64,000 bases of DNA from Rhizobium sp. N324 (GTDB taxonomy: Bacteria; Pseudomonadota; Alphaproteobacteria; Rhizobiales; Rhizobiaceae), in contig NZ_CP013632.1 of NCBI RefSeq assembly GCF_001664485.1, positions 186,001 to 250,000 of the forward strand, written 5' to 3'. Below, piece after piece: positions 37,550 to 48,300 of the stretch. The notes beneath the pieces are model-generated. The model made no database searches. It was not told the origin of the DNA and saw only the letters and a program-made list of their open reading frames with translations. Numbering within the stretch: position 1 is the first letter of the stretch; each line of letters opens with the position of its first letter. A program made the translations under genes and the position numbers.

Positions 37550-38860
37550 TCACTGGACGGCTCGATCTGCGAGCGTTTGGGTTTCGAAAGACGGCCCCGT
37601 GTCGGCCTGAGGCGCATTCTCCAGAATGCGCGGCTGAATGACTCTCACCACGTCGCCCGGTGCCAGGACCGTCGTTTCCGAGGCTTCGAGCTGATTGATT
37701 TGTCCATCGCTTCGACGGGTCACGCTGAAGGTAAGCGGGAGGTCATCGACGAGACTTTTAACGCCGTCATTGCTCCCAAGGTCCGTGATGAGCAGCTTCT
37801 GCAGTGTTTCGCGCTTCAGCTTGAATTGATCGAGACTTGCCCGTTCGGACTGTGCTTCGGTCGCCACTTCGCTCCGGCGTGCGTCGTACAGTCCCTCGAG
37901 GTTGCGCGTGGTTTCGCTGACCGCCTGACGGCCGCGCATGACGGCGGTGACTAGGTCGAGTTTGTCGGAGCGGTAAGTCGTCAGCAACCGCTCCAGATCC
38001 ATCTGCCTTGACGAGATCGTCAGGCCTTTCTGGACCAAGGACTTGACGCTGACCAATTGGTCCTCGACGGATTTGATATTGTCGTCTGCGCCAGTCAGTT
38101 TCTCTTCCAACGTCGATATCTCAGTGGTCAAAAGATCGCGCAATTCGGTGAAAGCTCTTGCCTGCCTCTCCAATGCATTGGCGCGAGCCCGAAAGATAAT
38201 TCTTTCCTCGTTGTATATGCCGGCAGCAAACTGCTGATCGGCGCCCGTCGCCGGATCGAAGATAATCTCGTTCGCTCCATTCATTTCGGTCTGGAGCCGC
38301 GCCAGCCTCGCGGTACTGCGCAGAATCGAGTGATCGATCTCGCGCAATTCTCCGACGATCTGGATCGAATGCGTTTCCTGCTGTTCCTTGGCGCGACGCG
38401 GTCCGCCGCTCATTGCGAGCGATTGCAGGACGGTCAATCCGGGGCGGAAACTGTATTGCCCAGGCGTGGTCACGTCTCCCACGACGTAGATTGGAGGGTA
38501 TTCGAGAATTTCGATGCTGACCGACGGCGCCTGAACCAAACCGATCTTCTCCTGCAAGCGCTTGCCGATCTCGTTTGTGAGGTCGATGTCTTTCAGATTG
38601 CCCACGGAAAGGGTTCCAATGAACGGCAAGGAGACCGAGCCGTCATCGGCGACCCTGTATTCGCCGCCAAGCGCATCCCATCGTTCATACTGGCCCCTGG
38701 ACTGCACCCACTGGACGATCGTCAGGCGGATTTTCGTTTGTGGCGCCAAGGACGTGCTGTCGGCGAGAGCTGGCGGCGCGGCTGCGGCCAGAAAGACGAG
38801 TGCGCTGATGGCAAACGTCGCGCGAAGGAACGGGCGGGGGGCGCGGTGCGATGAATTCAT
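37550..38860 (-). CDS. Polysaccharide export protein, ExoF/Wza-like
   Basis: About 436 residues. The ATG at 38860 gives a good signal peptide (basic HRAPRPFLR, then ATFAISALVFLAAAA, cleavage near ALADS); a GTG at 38884 is less likely. The polysaccharide-export domain has GEYRVADDGSVSLPFIG and LVQAPSVSIEI. An SLBB-like domain, PPIYVVGDVTTPGQYSFRPG, and a long coiled coil (about residues 170-350) follow, as in ExoF. No lipobox Cys is evident, which fits ExoF rather than lipoprotein Wza. It should be the periplasmic or outer-membrane partner of the Wzz/kinase encoded at 13461-15665, although the genes are 22 kb apart. Confidence 0.87.
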   Translation of the reverse strand: MNSSHRAPRPFLRATFAISALVFLAAAAPPALADSTSLAPQTKIRLTIVQWVQSRGQYERWDALGGEYRVADDGSVSLPFIGTLSVGNLKDIDLTNEIGKRLQEKIGLVQAPSVSIEILEYPPIYVVGDVTTPGQYSFRPGLTVLQSLAMSGGPRRAKEQQETHSIQIVGELREIDHSILRSTARLARLQTEMNGANEIIFDPATGADQQFAAGIYNEERIIFRARANALERQARAFTELRDLLTTEISTLEEKLTGADDNIKSVEDQLVSVKSLVQKGLTISSRQMDLERLLTTYRSDKLDLVTAVMRGRQAVSETTRNLEGLYDARRSEVATEAQSERASLDQFKLKRETLQKLLITDLGSNDGVKSLVDDLPLTFSVTRRSDGQINQLEASETTVLAPGDVVRVIQPRILENAPQADTGPSFETQTLADRAVQ

Positions 38861-39394
38861 GTACATATCTCGCCTGCAAAACACCCTTAAACGGATGCCA
38901 GTCCAATGCCTTGACGCTGTTCGGCAGCCGGACGACAGGCCCGGAGCCGCATCGCTAGTGTGCAGTCTGGCGAAGCCTTGAGAAAGGTGGAGGCCGTTTG
39001 CTTTGCCTCATCATTATTGATGAGGTGGGAGAGGGGCTTCAACCCGATCGAGCAGGAGCCCATATCCCGCGCGGCGCAGAGTTATCATCCCGGAAGATCA
39101 AAGGTTTGCACCGAAGAATAGGCACGCCGACCGAGAAGGACGGCGACCGGCTGCCGGCGGTAGTGCGCTGGCGCCAGATCGAAGATGCCGCGATTCCAAC
39201 AGGCTTTTCTATCGCTCGAACGGTCCAGCGCGCGGCTTTCTGTCGCGGCAAAACAGCCGCTTGCCCAAAGGATGCAGCCTGTAGAGCGAAAGGCGTAATG
39301 ATATACTCTGTTGTTTTTCGACTATACTTCATCGCTTCGTATTTGAGCGATCCTCATAGATTCGATCCTATAAATTTCGCGAGAGGTTTCTGTC
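38861..39394. other. Divergent control region between export-protein gene and giant-protein gene
   Basis: 534 bases between the divergent export-protein gene and giant-protein gene 1. I see no supported gene in it. The last 100 bases are AT-rich, and GAGAGG about eight bases before the ATG at 39395 serves as ribosome site. Promoters for both directions are expected here. Confidence 0.45.
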
Positions 39395-42300
39395 ATGTAT
39401 CGCAACGCTCGCCGGTGGACTTCGCGCTCACTCCTGATGGATTCGTTGATTCCCCGATGGTTGACGGTCGGCGGAAAGGAAAGGCCGCGCAAGCCTGCCG
39501 AAAAACACGCAGATAGCGCTCAACTCGCGGCAGCGGCGCAAACCGTGGATGGAAGCAAGCAGGGCACCCTTGTCGATGATCCCCATAAGGACGCGGCGCT
39601 AAACGAGCATGATGCTGGGCAGGGTGCGAATGGCGAGGCGGACGGTCGGGCCGACGACAGCCTCGCAGCGCCGCCTTTGCCGGACGCTTTCACGATCAAT
39701 CGCGAAATAGGAGAGCGAAGCGGTGATATGGCCCGGTCCGTGCTCTCCGTTCAGACCCCGGGTTTTGTCCATTTCGCGCCTAATGCGGACAGGGTTGCGT
39801 TCGGGGCCGCACCGTCCCTTCCGCGCACCTATGCCGGGAGTTCCATAGGCGACGATCCTCTGGCATCGTACCTGCCGCAAGGCTCTGCACCGGCAGCGTC
39901 CGGGCAAGCTTCCACTACGGTGGCGGCTGAGCGGTCGCACTCGGGCAATGTCGTCATTCTCGAATCGACGCCGTCGGCGCAGTCGACCGCGCAGCATGCC
40001 GGAGCGAATGCGCTGGCGGTTGGCATGCCCTTTGGCGTGTGCGGGTGCGGCTACTATACGTCCCCCATCCGGATGCTGGACTGGGCCCATGGCGGCGCCC
40101 TGCTTCAGCAGGATGGTCAGCTGCCGGGAACAAGGCTAACCGAAGGACCGGACTTCGTAGAGACGGCCAAGAAGGCCATCGGAGCCTCGGTCAGCGATCC
40201 TCTGCTCGATCGCAGCCTGTCGCCTCTCTCGGGCTGGAATGCAACCGCAAGCTGGACAGGATCAACGGCCCTGGACGGATCGTTGCCAGGCGGCGGAGAG
40301 ACCGGAAAGGGCACCACGACAAAAGGTGTCGGCGTCCTTTCCGGCTCGGTGACGACGCCACCTCAACCTTCTGCCCAGCGGTCGTTGGCGACACAAGATC
40401 TCGCGGCCGCGGCGGCGAGCAACGCGATCGTGCTGGAAAATCAGAAGCAGGGCAATCCGGAGAGCGAGTGGGGCATCGACACTGCCAGCACCAACATCGA
40501 GGGGTTTGCGACCGACATCAGCGTCGACAACGGCAAGACGATCAGCTTCAAGATCAATACCAATTCCACCAACTATCGGATCGATATCTATCGGCTCGGC
40601 TATTACGGCGGCATGGGTGCCCGCAAGGTCACGACCATACAGCATACCGGATTGCAGACCCAGCCCAGTCCGCTGCGCAACGCAACAACCGGCACGGTGG
40701 ATGCCGGCAACTGGGCCGTCTCGGCGTCCTGGACCGTCCCCGACGATTCCGTGTCAGGCGTCTATATCGCCAAGCTCGTGCGTCAGGACGGCACCTTCGG
40801 CGAAAATCAAATCCCGTTTATCGTGCGTGACGACGCCAGTCACAGCGATATCGTGTTCCAGACCGCAGACGAGACCTGGCAGGCTTACAACGGTTGGGGT
40901 GGCGCGAACTTCTATGGCGGCAACGGCCCTGCGACGGGCCAGGGCGCCGGTCGCGCCTATGCGGTCAGCTACAACAGGCCGATTGCAACGCGCGACGGGG
41001 TCGGCACCTATGCCGGCCCGCAGGATTATTTGTTCGGCGCCGAATATGCAGGCATCTATTGGCTGGAACAGAACGGTTATGACGTCTCCTATATGTCGGG
41101 CGTCGACGTCGACCGCTATGGAAGTCTGCTGCTCAATCACAAGACCTATATCGATGCCGGGCACGACGAATACTGGTCAGGTCAGCAGAGGACCAATGTC
41201 GAAGCCGCACGCGATGCGGGCGTCAATCTGATGTTCTGGAGCGGTAACGAGGTCTACTGGCGTACCCGATGGGGGAATGCCTACAGCGCCGACGGAACAC
41301 CTTATCGCACTCTGATCTCCTACAAGGAGACATGGGGCCCTCCGGGTACCAGCCTCGATCCTTCCAACGAATGGACAGGCACCTTCCGCGACCCGCGCCT
41401 CAGCCCGCCTGCCATCGGCGGCGGCAATCCTGAGAACTCGCTGACCGGTCAATTGTTCAAGGTCGACGACGTCGGCGGCAATCTTGCCGCGATCAAGGTT
41501 GGCTATGACGATGCCAACCTGCGCTTCTGGCGCAATACGAGCGTCGCAAACCTCCAGCCCGGCCAGACCGCAACGCTCACCAAGAATTATCTCGGCTACG
41601 AGTGGGATGAAGCGCCTGACAATGGCTTCGATCCCGCCGGGCTCGTAAAGCTGTCGTCGACGACGCTGCCGGTCAGCACCTACCTGCTCGACTACGGAAA
41701 CACGACTGGCAGTGCGACCGCGACCCACAATCTGACCCTCTACCGCGCCCCAAGCGGCGCGCTGGTGTTCGGCGCCGGTACCGTTTATTGGACATGGGGC
41801 CTGAGCGATAATCACGATAATGAGGCGACCCCCACCGATCCCCGCGTGCAGCAGGCAATGGTCAATCTGCTTGCCGATATGGGCGTTCAGCCAGGGACGT
41901 TGCAATCCGGGCTTACTGCCGCAACCGGTTCCACGGACAATGTTGCTCCGACCTCCGTCATCACGGTGCCTGCCACGGTGACCGCTAATTCAACCGTGAC
42001 GATTTCAGGCACCGCTGCCGATACGGGTGGCGGGGTCATCGCCAGCGTCGAGGTTTCGACCGACAACGGTGCGAGTTGGCATCCGGCGACCGGCGACGAG
42101 AACTGGACCTACACATGGACGCCGGCGATTGCGGGCACCTATACGATCCGGTCGCGGGCGGTGGATGACAGCATCAACCTCGAGACACCCTCGGCGGGGC
42201 GCACTGTCACCGTCACCGGACCGACTTTTACATCACTCTTCGGTGGCGCGACGCCGGCGATCGTCAACACCGACGATACCGGAGCCGTCGAGCTCGGGGT

Positions 42301-43870
42301 CAAATTCCAGTCCTCCGCGGCGGGCACGGTCAGCGGGATCAGGTTTTACAAGAGCAGCCTGGATACGGGCACACATACCGGTTCACTGTGGTCAAGCACG
42401 GGTACGCGGCTTGCGACCCTGACGTTCACAAATGAGACCGCCAGCGGCTGGCAGAGCGCTACGTTCTCGAGCCCGGTGACGTTGACCCCCGGGCAGACCT
42501 ATACGGCATCTTACCATACGAATGTCGGGAATTATTCGACGACCGCCAACTACTTCCTCTCCAACGTGACGAGTGGCCCGCTGACGGCGCCGGCCAGCGG
42601 CAACGGCGTCTATAACTATGGCAACAGCGCGTTCCCGACGAACAGCTTCGACCAGACGAACTATTGGGTCGATGTGATGTTCAACCCCTCGAATGCGAAC
42701 AACACGACACCGACGGCGGTTGCCGATACGGGGGATGCGACCGAGAAGGGCGGTGTGGCCAACGGTTCGGGCGGTGCGGTTGCCAGCGGCAACGTGCTGA
42801 CCAACGACACCGATCCGGATTCCGGCGACACCAAGACGGTGACCGCAATCAAGTTCGGCGCAACCTCAGGCACGCTGGGCTCGGCGCTGAACGGCACTTA
42901 TGGCAGTCTGGTGCTCAATGCATCGGGTACCTATACCTATACGATCAACGAGACCAATGCCGCCGTGCAGGCGCTGCGCCTGTCCACCAACACGGTGAGC
43001 GATGTCTTCAGCTACACGATGCGCGACACTGCCGGGGCCACCGCCACGGCCAATCTGACCGTCACCATCCATGGCGCCAACGACGCGCCGGTGCTCGCCG
43101 TCCAGACGACGACCCAGAACGCTACCGTCGGCTCCGCCTTCTCCTTCGTGGTGCCGACGACGACCTTCACCGATGTCGACAGCAGCGAGACGCTGACCTA
43201 TTCGGCAACGGCCGCCGATGGCACGGCATTGCCTGCCTGGCTGAGCTTCAACGCCTCGACCCGCACCTTCTCCGGCACGCCGACGGCGGCAGGCAGTTAC
43301 GGCGTCAAGGTGACGGCAACCGATATCGGCGGCCTCTCGGCCAACGAGACCTTCAACATCACTGCCGCGGCGGGGCCATCGACCTACAGCCTGTTTTCCG
43401 CCTCCAGCACGCCGGCCCAGACGAGCCTCAACGACGGCCAGCAGCTCGAACTCGGCGTCAAGTTCACCTCGAGCGTCGCCGGCGACGTGACCGGCATCAA
43501 GTTCTACCGCAGCGCCAACGATAACGGCCAGAACGTTGTCGATCTGTGGAGCTCCACCGGGACCAAGCTTGCCACCGCCACATTCGCCGGCACCACCGGA
43601 AGCGGCTGGCAGACCGTGAACTTCTCAACACCAGTCACCATCGCAGCCAACACAACCTACGTCGCCTCCTATCACACCACAGGCGCCTATGTGGCAACTG
43701 ACAGCTTCTTCGCCACTGCGGTCACCAGCGGCCCGCTGACGGCGACAGCCAGTGGCAACGGCCTCTATTCCTATGGGGGATCTGGCACCACGGGTCTCTT
43801 CCCGACTAGCACCTACAATTCAGCCAACTATTATGCCGACGTGGTCTTCCGGCCGCAGCTCGTCGCCTGA
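39395..43870 (+). CDS. Giant secreted protein 1: dimethylformamidase-beta-like domain, Ig-like, two DUF4082 and VCBS/cadherin-like modules
   Basis: A 1491-residue modular protein with no Sec signal peptide. Residues 1-340 are low-complexity. Residues about 343-840 match the N,N-dimethylformamidase beta-subunit-like family ([55 protein letters not shown]). An Ig-like domain (851-940), DUF4082 (945-1090), a VCBS domain (1105-1228), a cadherin/CADG-like domain (1229-1325) and a second DUF4082 (1329-1488) follow. No RTX nonapeptides are present. It ends [14 protein letters not shown], nearly the same as giant protein 2, which could be a type I secretion signal. The amidase-like domain may be catalytic, but this is unproven. 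Confidence 0.85.
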   Translation: MYRNARRWTSRSLLMDSLIPRWLTVGGKERPRKPAEKHADSAQLAAAAQTVDGSKQGTLVDDPHKDAALNEHDAGQGANGEADGRADDSLAAPPLPDAFTINREIGERSGDMARSVLSVQTPGFVHFAPNADRVAFGAAPSLPRTYAGSSIGDDPLASYLPQGSAPAASGQASTTVAAERSHSGNVVILESTPSAQSTAQHAGANALAVGMPFGVCGCGYYTSPIRMLDWAHGGALLQQDGQLPGTRLTEGPDFVETAKKAIGASVSDPLLDRSLSPLSGWNATASWTGSTALDGSLPGGGETGKGTTTKGVGVLSGSVTTPPQPSAQRSLATQDLAAAAASNAIVLENQKQGNPESEWGIDTASTNIEGFATDISVDNGKTISFKINTNSTNYRIDIYRLGYYGGMGARKVTTIQHTGLQTQPSPLRNATTGTVDAGNWAVSASWTVPDDSVSGVYIAKLVRQDGTFGENQIPFIVRDDASHSDIVFQTADETWQAYNGWGGANFYGGNGPATGQGAGRAYAVSYNRPIATRDGVGTYAGPQDYLFGAEYAGIYWLEQNGYDVSYMSGVDVDRYGSLLLNHKTYIDAGHDEYWSGQQRTNVEAARDAGVNLMFWSGNEVYWRTRWGNAYSADGTPYRTLISYKETWGPPGTSLDPSNEWTGTFRDPRLSPPAIGGGNPENSLTGQLFKVDDVGGNLAAIKVGYDDANLRFWRNTSVANLQPGQTATLTKNYLGYEWDEAPDNGFDPAGLVKLSSTTLPVSTYLLDYGNTTGSATATHNLTLYRAPSGALVFGAGTVYWTWGLSDNHDNEATPTDPRVQQAMVNLLADMGVQPGTLQSGLTAATGSTDNVAPTSVITVPATVTANSTVTISGTAADTGGGVIASVEVSTDNGASWHPATGDENWTYTWTPAIAGTYTIRSRAVDDSINLETPSAGRTVTVTGPTFTSLFGGATPAIVNTDDTGAVELGVKFQSSAAGTVSGIRFYKSSLDTGTHTGSLWSSTGTRLATLTFTNETASGWQSATFSSPVTLTPGQTYTASYHTNVGNYSTTANYFLSNVTSGPLTAPASGNGVYNYGNSAFPTNSFDQTNYWVDVMFNPSNANNTTPTAVADTGDATEKGGVANGSGGAVASGNVLTNDTDPDSGDTKTVTAIKFGATSGTLGSALNGTYGSLVLNASGTYTYTINETNAAVQALRLSTNTVSDVFSYTMRDTAGATATANLTVTIHGANDAPVLAVQTTTQNATVGSAFSFVVPTTTFTDVDSSETLTYSATAADGTALPAWLSFNASTRTFSGTPTAAGSYGVKVTATDIGGLSANETFNITAAAGPSTYSLFSASSTPAQTSLNDGQQLELGVKFTSSVAGDVTGIKFYRSANDNGQNVVDLWSSTGTKLATATFAGTTGSGWQTVNFSTPVTIAANTTYVASYHTTGAYVATDSFFATAVTSGPLTATASGNGLYSYGGSGTTGLFPTSTYNSANYYADVVFRPQLVA

Positions 43871-43971
43871 GCAAAGGAGAAGGTAAGGGACCGGTTTCGA
43901 ATGAGGCAAATCCAACGAAATTACTGGGCGCGGCGCGGCGCGCTGCGACCGCCTCTATTCAAGGAATGCAG

Positions 43972-45156
43972 ATGAACGGGATCGAACGGCTCCCGGTAAC
44001 AGTGCTGGCAGGCTTCCTGGGGGCTGGCAAGACGACGCTCCTCAGTCACGTCCTGAATAACCGTCAGGGCCTGCGGGTCGCTGTCATCGTCAACGACATG
44101 AGCGAAGTGAACATCGACGCCAGTCTCATCCGCGACGGCGATTGCAACCTGTCACATACGACGGAGGCACTGGTCGAGCTCAGCAACGGCTGCATATGCT
44201 GCACCCTGCGAAACGACCTCCTGACGGAAGTGCGACGGCTGGCCGAAGCGGAGCGCTACGATTATCTGTTGATTGAAGGCACCGGCATCGCCGAGCCACG
44301 TCCCATTGCGGCGACCTTTTCCTTCCGCGACGAGAACGGCGTCTCCCTCGCCGATTTTGCCAGACTCGACACGATGGTCACCGTGGTCGACGCCGCAAAC
44401 CTGTTAGCCGACTACAGCAGTGCCGACCTGCTTGCCGACCGCGGCCTGCAGCGCGACGGCGAGGACCGGCGCACACTCATAGACCTGCTGGTGGATCAGA
44501 TCGAGTTTGCCGATGTTGTCGTCATCAACAAGATCTCGGACGCGACTGAAAAGGTCCGCGCTGAGGTGAGCAAGATCGTGACGTCTCTCAACCCGGATGC
44601 GCTCCAGGTGGAGACGGATTTCGGTAAGATTTCGCTTCCAACCGTCCTCGATACAGGTCTCTTCGATGAAGCAAAGGCGGCTGCGCATCCCCTGTGGCAC
44701 AAGGAATTGTACAGCCCGGATCAGCATGTTCCGGAAACGGAGGAATATGGGGTCTCGAGCTTTGTCTATCGCACCAGGCGTCCCTTCGATCCCATGCGGT
44801 TTCGGGCATTCCTGGACGAGCCCTGGCCGGGAGTGTTGCGCGCCAAGGGCCATTTCTGGCTTGCCACGCGCCCGCGTCATGTGGGCCTGATGTCGGCTGC
44901 CGGGATCCAGCGGCGCTGCGAGCCGATGGGGCTCTGGTGGGCCGCCGTGCCCCGGCAGGACTGGCCGAGCCACCAGCCGTTTCGTCAGCAGCTCGAGAGC
45001 CGCTGGGACAGCGCCTGGGGCGACCGTCGGCAGGAATTGGTTTTTATCGGCGTCGACATGGACGAGACAGGTGTGCGGCGCGCGCTGGACGGATGTCTCG
45101 CCAGCGCCGATCCGCGCGACTGGGCCACTCTCGAAGATCCGTTTCCGGCCTGGTAG
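43972..45156 (+). CDS. COG0523/CobW-family GTPase, putative metallochaperone (copy 1)
   Basis: A 394-residue G3E-family GTPase. Walker A GFLGAGKT is at residues 14-21, the metal-binding CxCC motif is C74-I-C76-C77 ([13 protein letters not shown]), and IEGTGIAEP, the guanine-specificity INK (VVINKISD) and a complete C-terminal CobW domain are present. The second ATG (43972) is chosen because AAGGA lies six bases before it. COG0523 proteins deliver or sense metals such as Zn, Co or Fe; the activator of iron nitrile hydratase is one relative. It sits 101 bases after giant protein 1, whose amidase-like family contains an iron enzyme, so metal insertion is a reasonable hypothesis. Confidence 0.9.
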   Translation: MNGIERLPVTVLAGFLGAGKTTLLSHVLNNRQGLRVAVIVNDMSEVNIDASLIRDGDCNLSHTTEALVELSNGCICCTLRNDLLTEVRRLAEAERYDYLLIEGTGIAEPRPIAATFSFRDENGVSLADFARLDTMVTVVDAANLLADYSSADLLADRGLQRDGEDRRTLIDLLVDQIEFADVVVINKISDATEKVRAEVSKIVTSLNPDALQVETDFGKISLPTVLDTGLFDEAKAAAHPLWHKELYSPDQHVPETEEYGVSSFVYRTRRPFDPMRFRAFLDEPWPGVLRAKGHFWLATRPRHVGLMSAAGIQRRCEPMGLWWAAVPRQDWPSHQPFRQQLESRWDSAWGDRRQELVFIGVDMDETGVRRALDGCLASADPRDWATLEDPFPAW

Positions 45157-45313
45157 CACGGGGCGGCGCAGGACAGCGCTCGAGTTGACCGGCTCGACCG
45201 GCCGGAGCCGCAAAATAATACGGAATCGGAATTCCCTTTCAAGCAGAGTCAGCCCCTTGGCAGAGCCGTAGGCAGTTTTTGGGGGCCGGCCCGTATGCGG
45301 TGAGGGTCATCCT

Positions 45314-48300
45314 ATGGGCGTAGGGGATACCTCCCTCATACCCCGGATTGCTGTCGTACGTTCCCTTAGCAAAGGTGCCAGAATGAACGTCTTGCTACAG
45401 CGGTCGAAAGGCCGGCCGATGCGGAAGGGGACGCCGCTGATGCGGAGAATTCATGTGAGTAATCGTGAGTATCTGAGTACATTTGGTGGAGCGTTGAGTA
45501 TCTGTCGTGCACCCTCTGCCTGGAGCGCAGTCCTTGCCTCCGCGACGGTCGTGTCGTCGAGAAGTACCGATGGTGCCCCGAACTTTGCCAATCAGGGCAG
45601 CGCCACCGTCCAATCCTCCTTCACTGCCACGGTCACATCTTCCCTGATATCTTCAGGCGAGATGCAATCGTCTCCGGCACCGTCTACGGCGATGCCGGCG
45701 CCTGCTGCCGATGGCGGCGCGCAGGACACGCCCACGAAGACGGCGTCGGTCGCGTCGGTCTTCCAGACGCCTTCCTCCACCTTGCAACGCACCGTGCTTG
45801 GCCCGGATCCGGCCGAGGAGGCTGCGACACTGCCTGCCGCCCCCGCGCTGACGGGCGTTACCAGCGATGCCGATACCGGCAGCGCCAAGACGGCGGCGCC
45901 GGTCAGCTCTCCCAGCAGTCTGGGCACAACTTCGTTGCGCCTTCAGGCCTCGATAGCATCCATCTCGGTGGAACCGAGCCAGGACGCTTCTGCTGAGACG
46001 ACCGCAGCCCCGACAGCACTGGCGGCGCCTGCAGCGGCAGCAGTGACACCCAACAAGATCGCGCTCGAAAACCTGAAGCAGGGCAACCCGATCAGCGAAT
46101 GGGGTCTGGAGGGCGACGGCGGCGGCACCATCCAGGGCTTTGCCACCGAAATCAGCACCAACATCGGCCAAACCGTCGATTTCAAGATCGCCACGGATTC
46201 CACCCACTACCGCATCGATATCTATCGCATGGGCTATTATGGCGGGGACGGGGCTCGCAAGGTCGACTCGATCGAGAAATCGCTAACCACGGCGCAGGTC
46301 CAGCCGCATCCGATCGTCGATATGTCGCTCGGGCTCATCGATTGCGGCAACTGGTCGGTTTCCGCCAGCTGGCGGATCCCTGCCGATGCCGTCTCCGGCG
46401 TCTATTTCGCCAAGCTGGTGCGCGAGGATGGCACCGAGGATGCCAGCATCATTCCCTTCGTCGTGCGCGACGATGCCTCGACCAGCGATATCGTCTTCCA
46501 GACGTCCGACACAACCTGGCAGGCCTATAATGCCTGGGGCGGCGCCAGCCTCTATTATGGCCAAGTGCCCGTCGATCCGGCCGACATGATCGGCTACCTG
46601 CCGCCGAACTGCAGCTGCGGCCTGACCGCCATCGGCCGCGCCTCGGCCGTCAGCTATAATAGACCGATCATCACCAATACCAGCCCGATCGGCGGCTCGC
46701 ACGATTACATCTTCGGCGTTGAATCCTCCGCCATCTCGTGGCTGGAGCAGAACGGTTACGACGTTTCCTATATTTCCGGCGTCGATGCGGCGCGCAGCGG
46801 CACACTGCTGCTCAACCACGATGCCTATCTCTCCGTCGGCCATGACGAATACTGGTCCGCCGAACAGCGCGCCAATGTCGAGGCCGCCCGCGATGCCGGT
46901 GTCAATCTGGCCTTCTGGAGCGGCAACGAGTGCTACTGGAAGGTCCGCTGGGAAAGCAGCATCGACGGCAGCGGCCAGGCCTACCGCACTATGGTCTGCT
47001 ACAAGGAAACCTGGGGCACGAGCACGGATCCGAGCAACGTCGGCACCGGCACCTGGCGCGATCCGCGCTATGCCGATCCCGGTCAGGAGCCGGAAAATTC
47101 GCTGACCGGCACGATGTTCCAGGTGGACAGCTACCGCCAGGATACGATCTCCATTCCCTATGACTATTCCAACCTGCGGTTCTGGCGCAACACGGACGTC
47201 TCGCAGACCGAGGAGGGTGGCACTTACAATCTGGTGCAAAACCTGCTCGGCTACGAATGGGATTCCGATGTCGAGAACGGCTTCCGGCCGGATGGGCTCG
47301 TCAACCTGTCGCTCTCCTCCGTCTCGGTCGACACTTATCTGCGCGATTATGGCGCGACGATCGGTTCGGCCGTCGCCACCCACAGCCTCACCATGTACCG
47401 GGCGGCAAGCGGTGCGCTGGTCTTCGGCGCCGGCACGGTCTTCTGGTCCTGGGGACTCAGCGACAACCATCAGGGCCCGACGACCTCGACCGATCGCAAC
47501 GTCCAGCAGGCGATGGTCAACATGTTCGCGGATATGGGTATCCAACCGACGACGCTGGATGCGAGCCTGATCCTGGCGACGCAATCGACCGATACGCTGA
47601 AGCCGACCTCGTCGATCACATCGCCGATCGTCGGAGCAAGCTTCCTCGAAGGCCAGCATGTGACGATCACCGGCACGGCGCAGGATTTCGGCGGCGGCAT
47701 CATTGCCGGCGTTGAGGTTTCCACAGATGGCGGCCAGCACTGGTTTAAAGCGACCGGCCGTGAGAGCTGGAACTATAACTGGGTCGTGCAGGCGAGCGGC
47801 ACCTATACGATCCTGTCGCGCGCCGTCGACGACAGCGTCAACATGGAGGCGCCAGCGGCCGGCAAGCAGGTCACCGTCACCCTGCCGGGTACGCAGGGCC
47901 TCTGGACGCTGGCGGACAAGCCCGCGACCGAAGTGGCGATCGATCGCGATTCCGTCGAGCTCGGCCTGCGCTTCCAGACGACGACGGCAGGCTTCGTGGA
48001 GGGCATCCGCTTCTACAAGGGCTTTTACAATATCGGCGACCATGCCGTCAGCCTCTGGAGCGCCGACGGAACGTTGCTGGCATCAGGCCTGTCCGTCAAT
48101 GAATCGCTCTCCGGCTGGCAGACGGTGATGTTCTCCAGCCCGATCCAGATTGCGGCCGGCACGACCTATGTAGCCTCCTATCACAGCAGCGGCTTCTACT
48201 CGCTGACGAGCAATTATTTCACCGGCGGCACCTATGCCAGCGGCGGGGTGAAGGCCGTCGATGGCGGCGGCGTCTTCGCCTATGGCACCACTGCCGGGAC

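Noticed and set aside
42664..43524. Open frame inside giant gene 1 on the same strand
   Set aside because: It is an out-of-phase reading of repeat DNA, with an Arg/Gln/His-rich product typical of frame-shifted GC-rich coding sequence.
45157..45313. Possible transcription terminator between the two giant/GTPase units
   Set aside because: Only a weak 6-bp stem (CGGCTC/GAGCCG) is present without a T-run; the units may be cotranscribed or have separate promoters.
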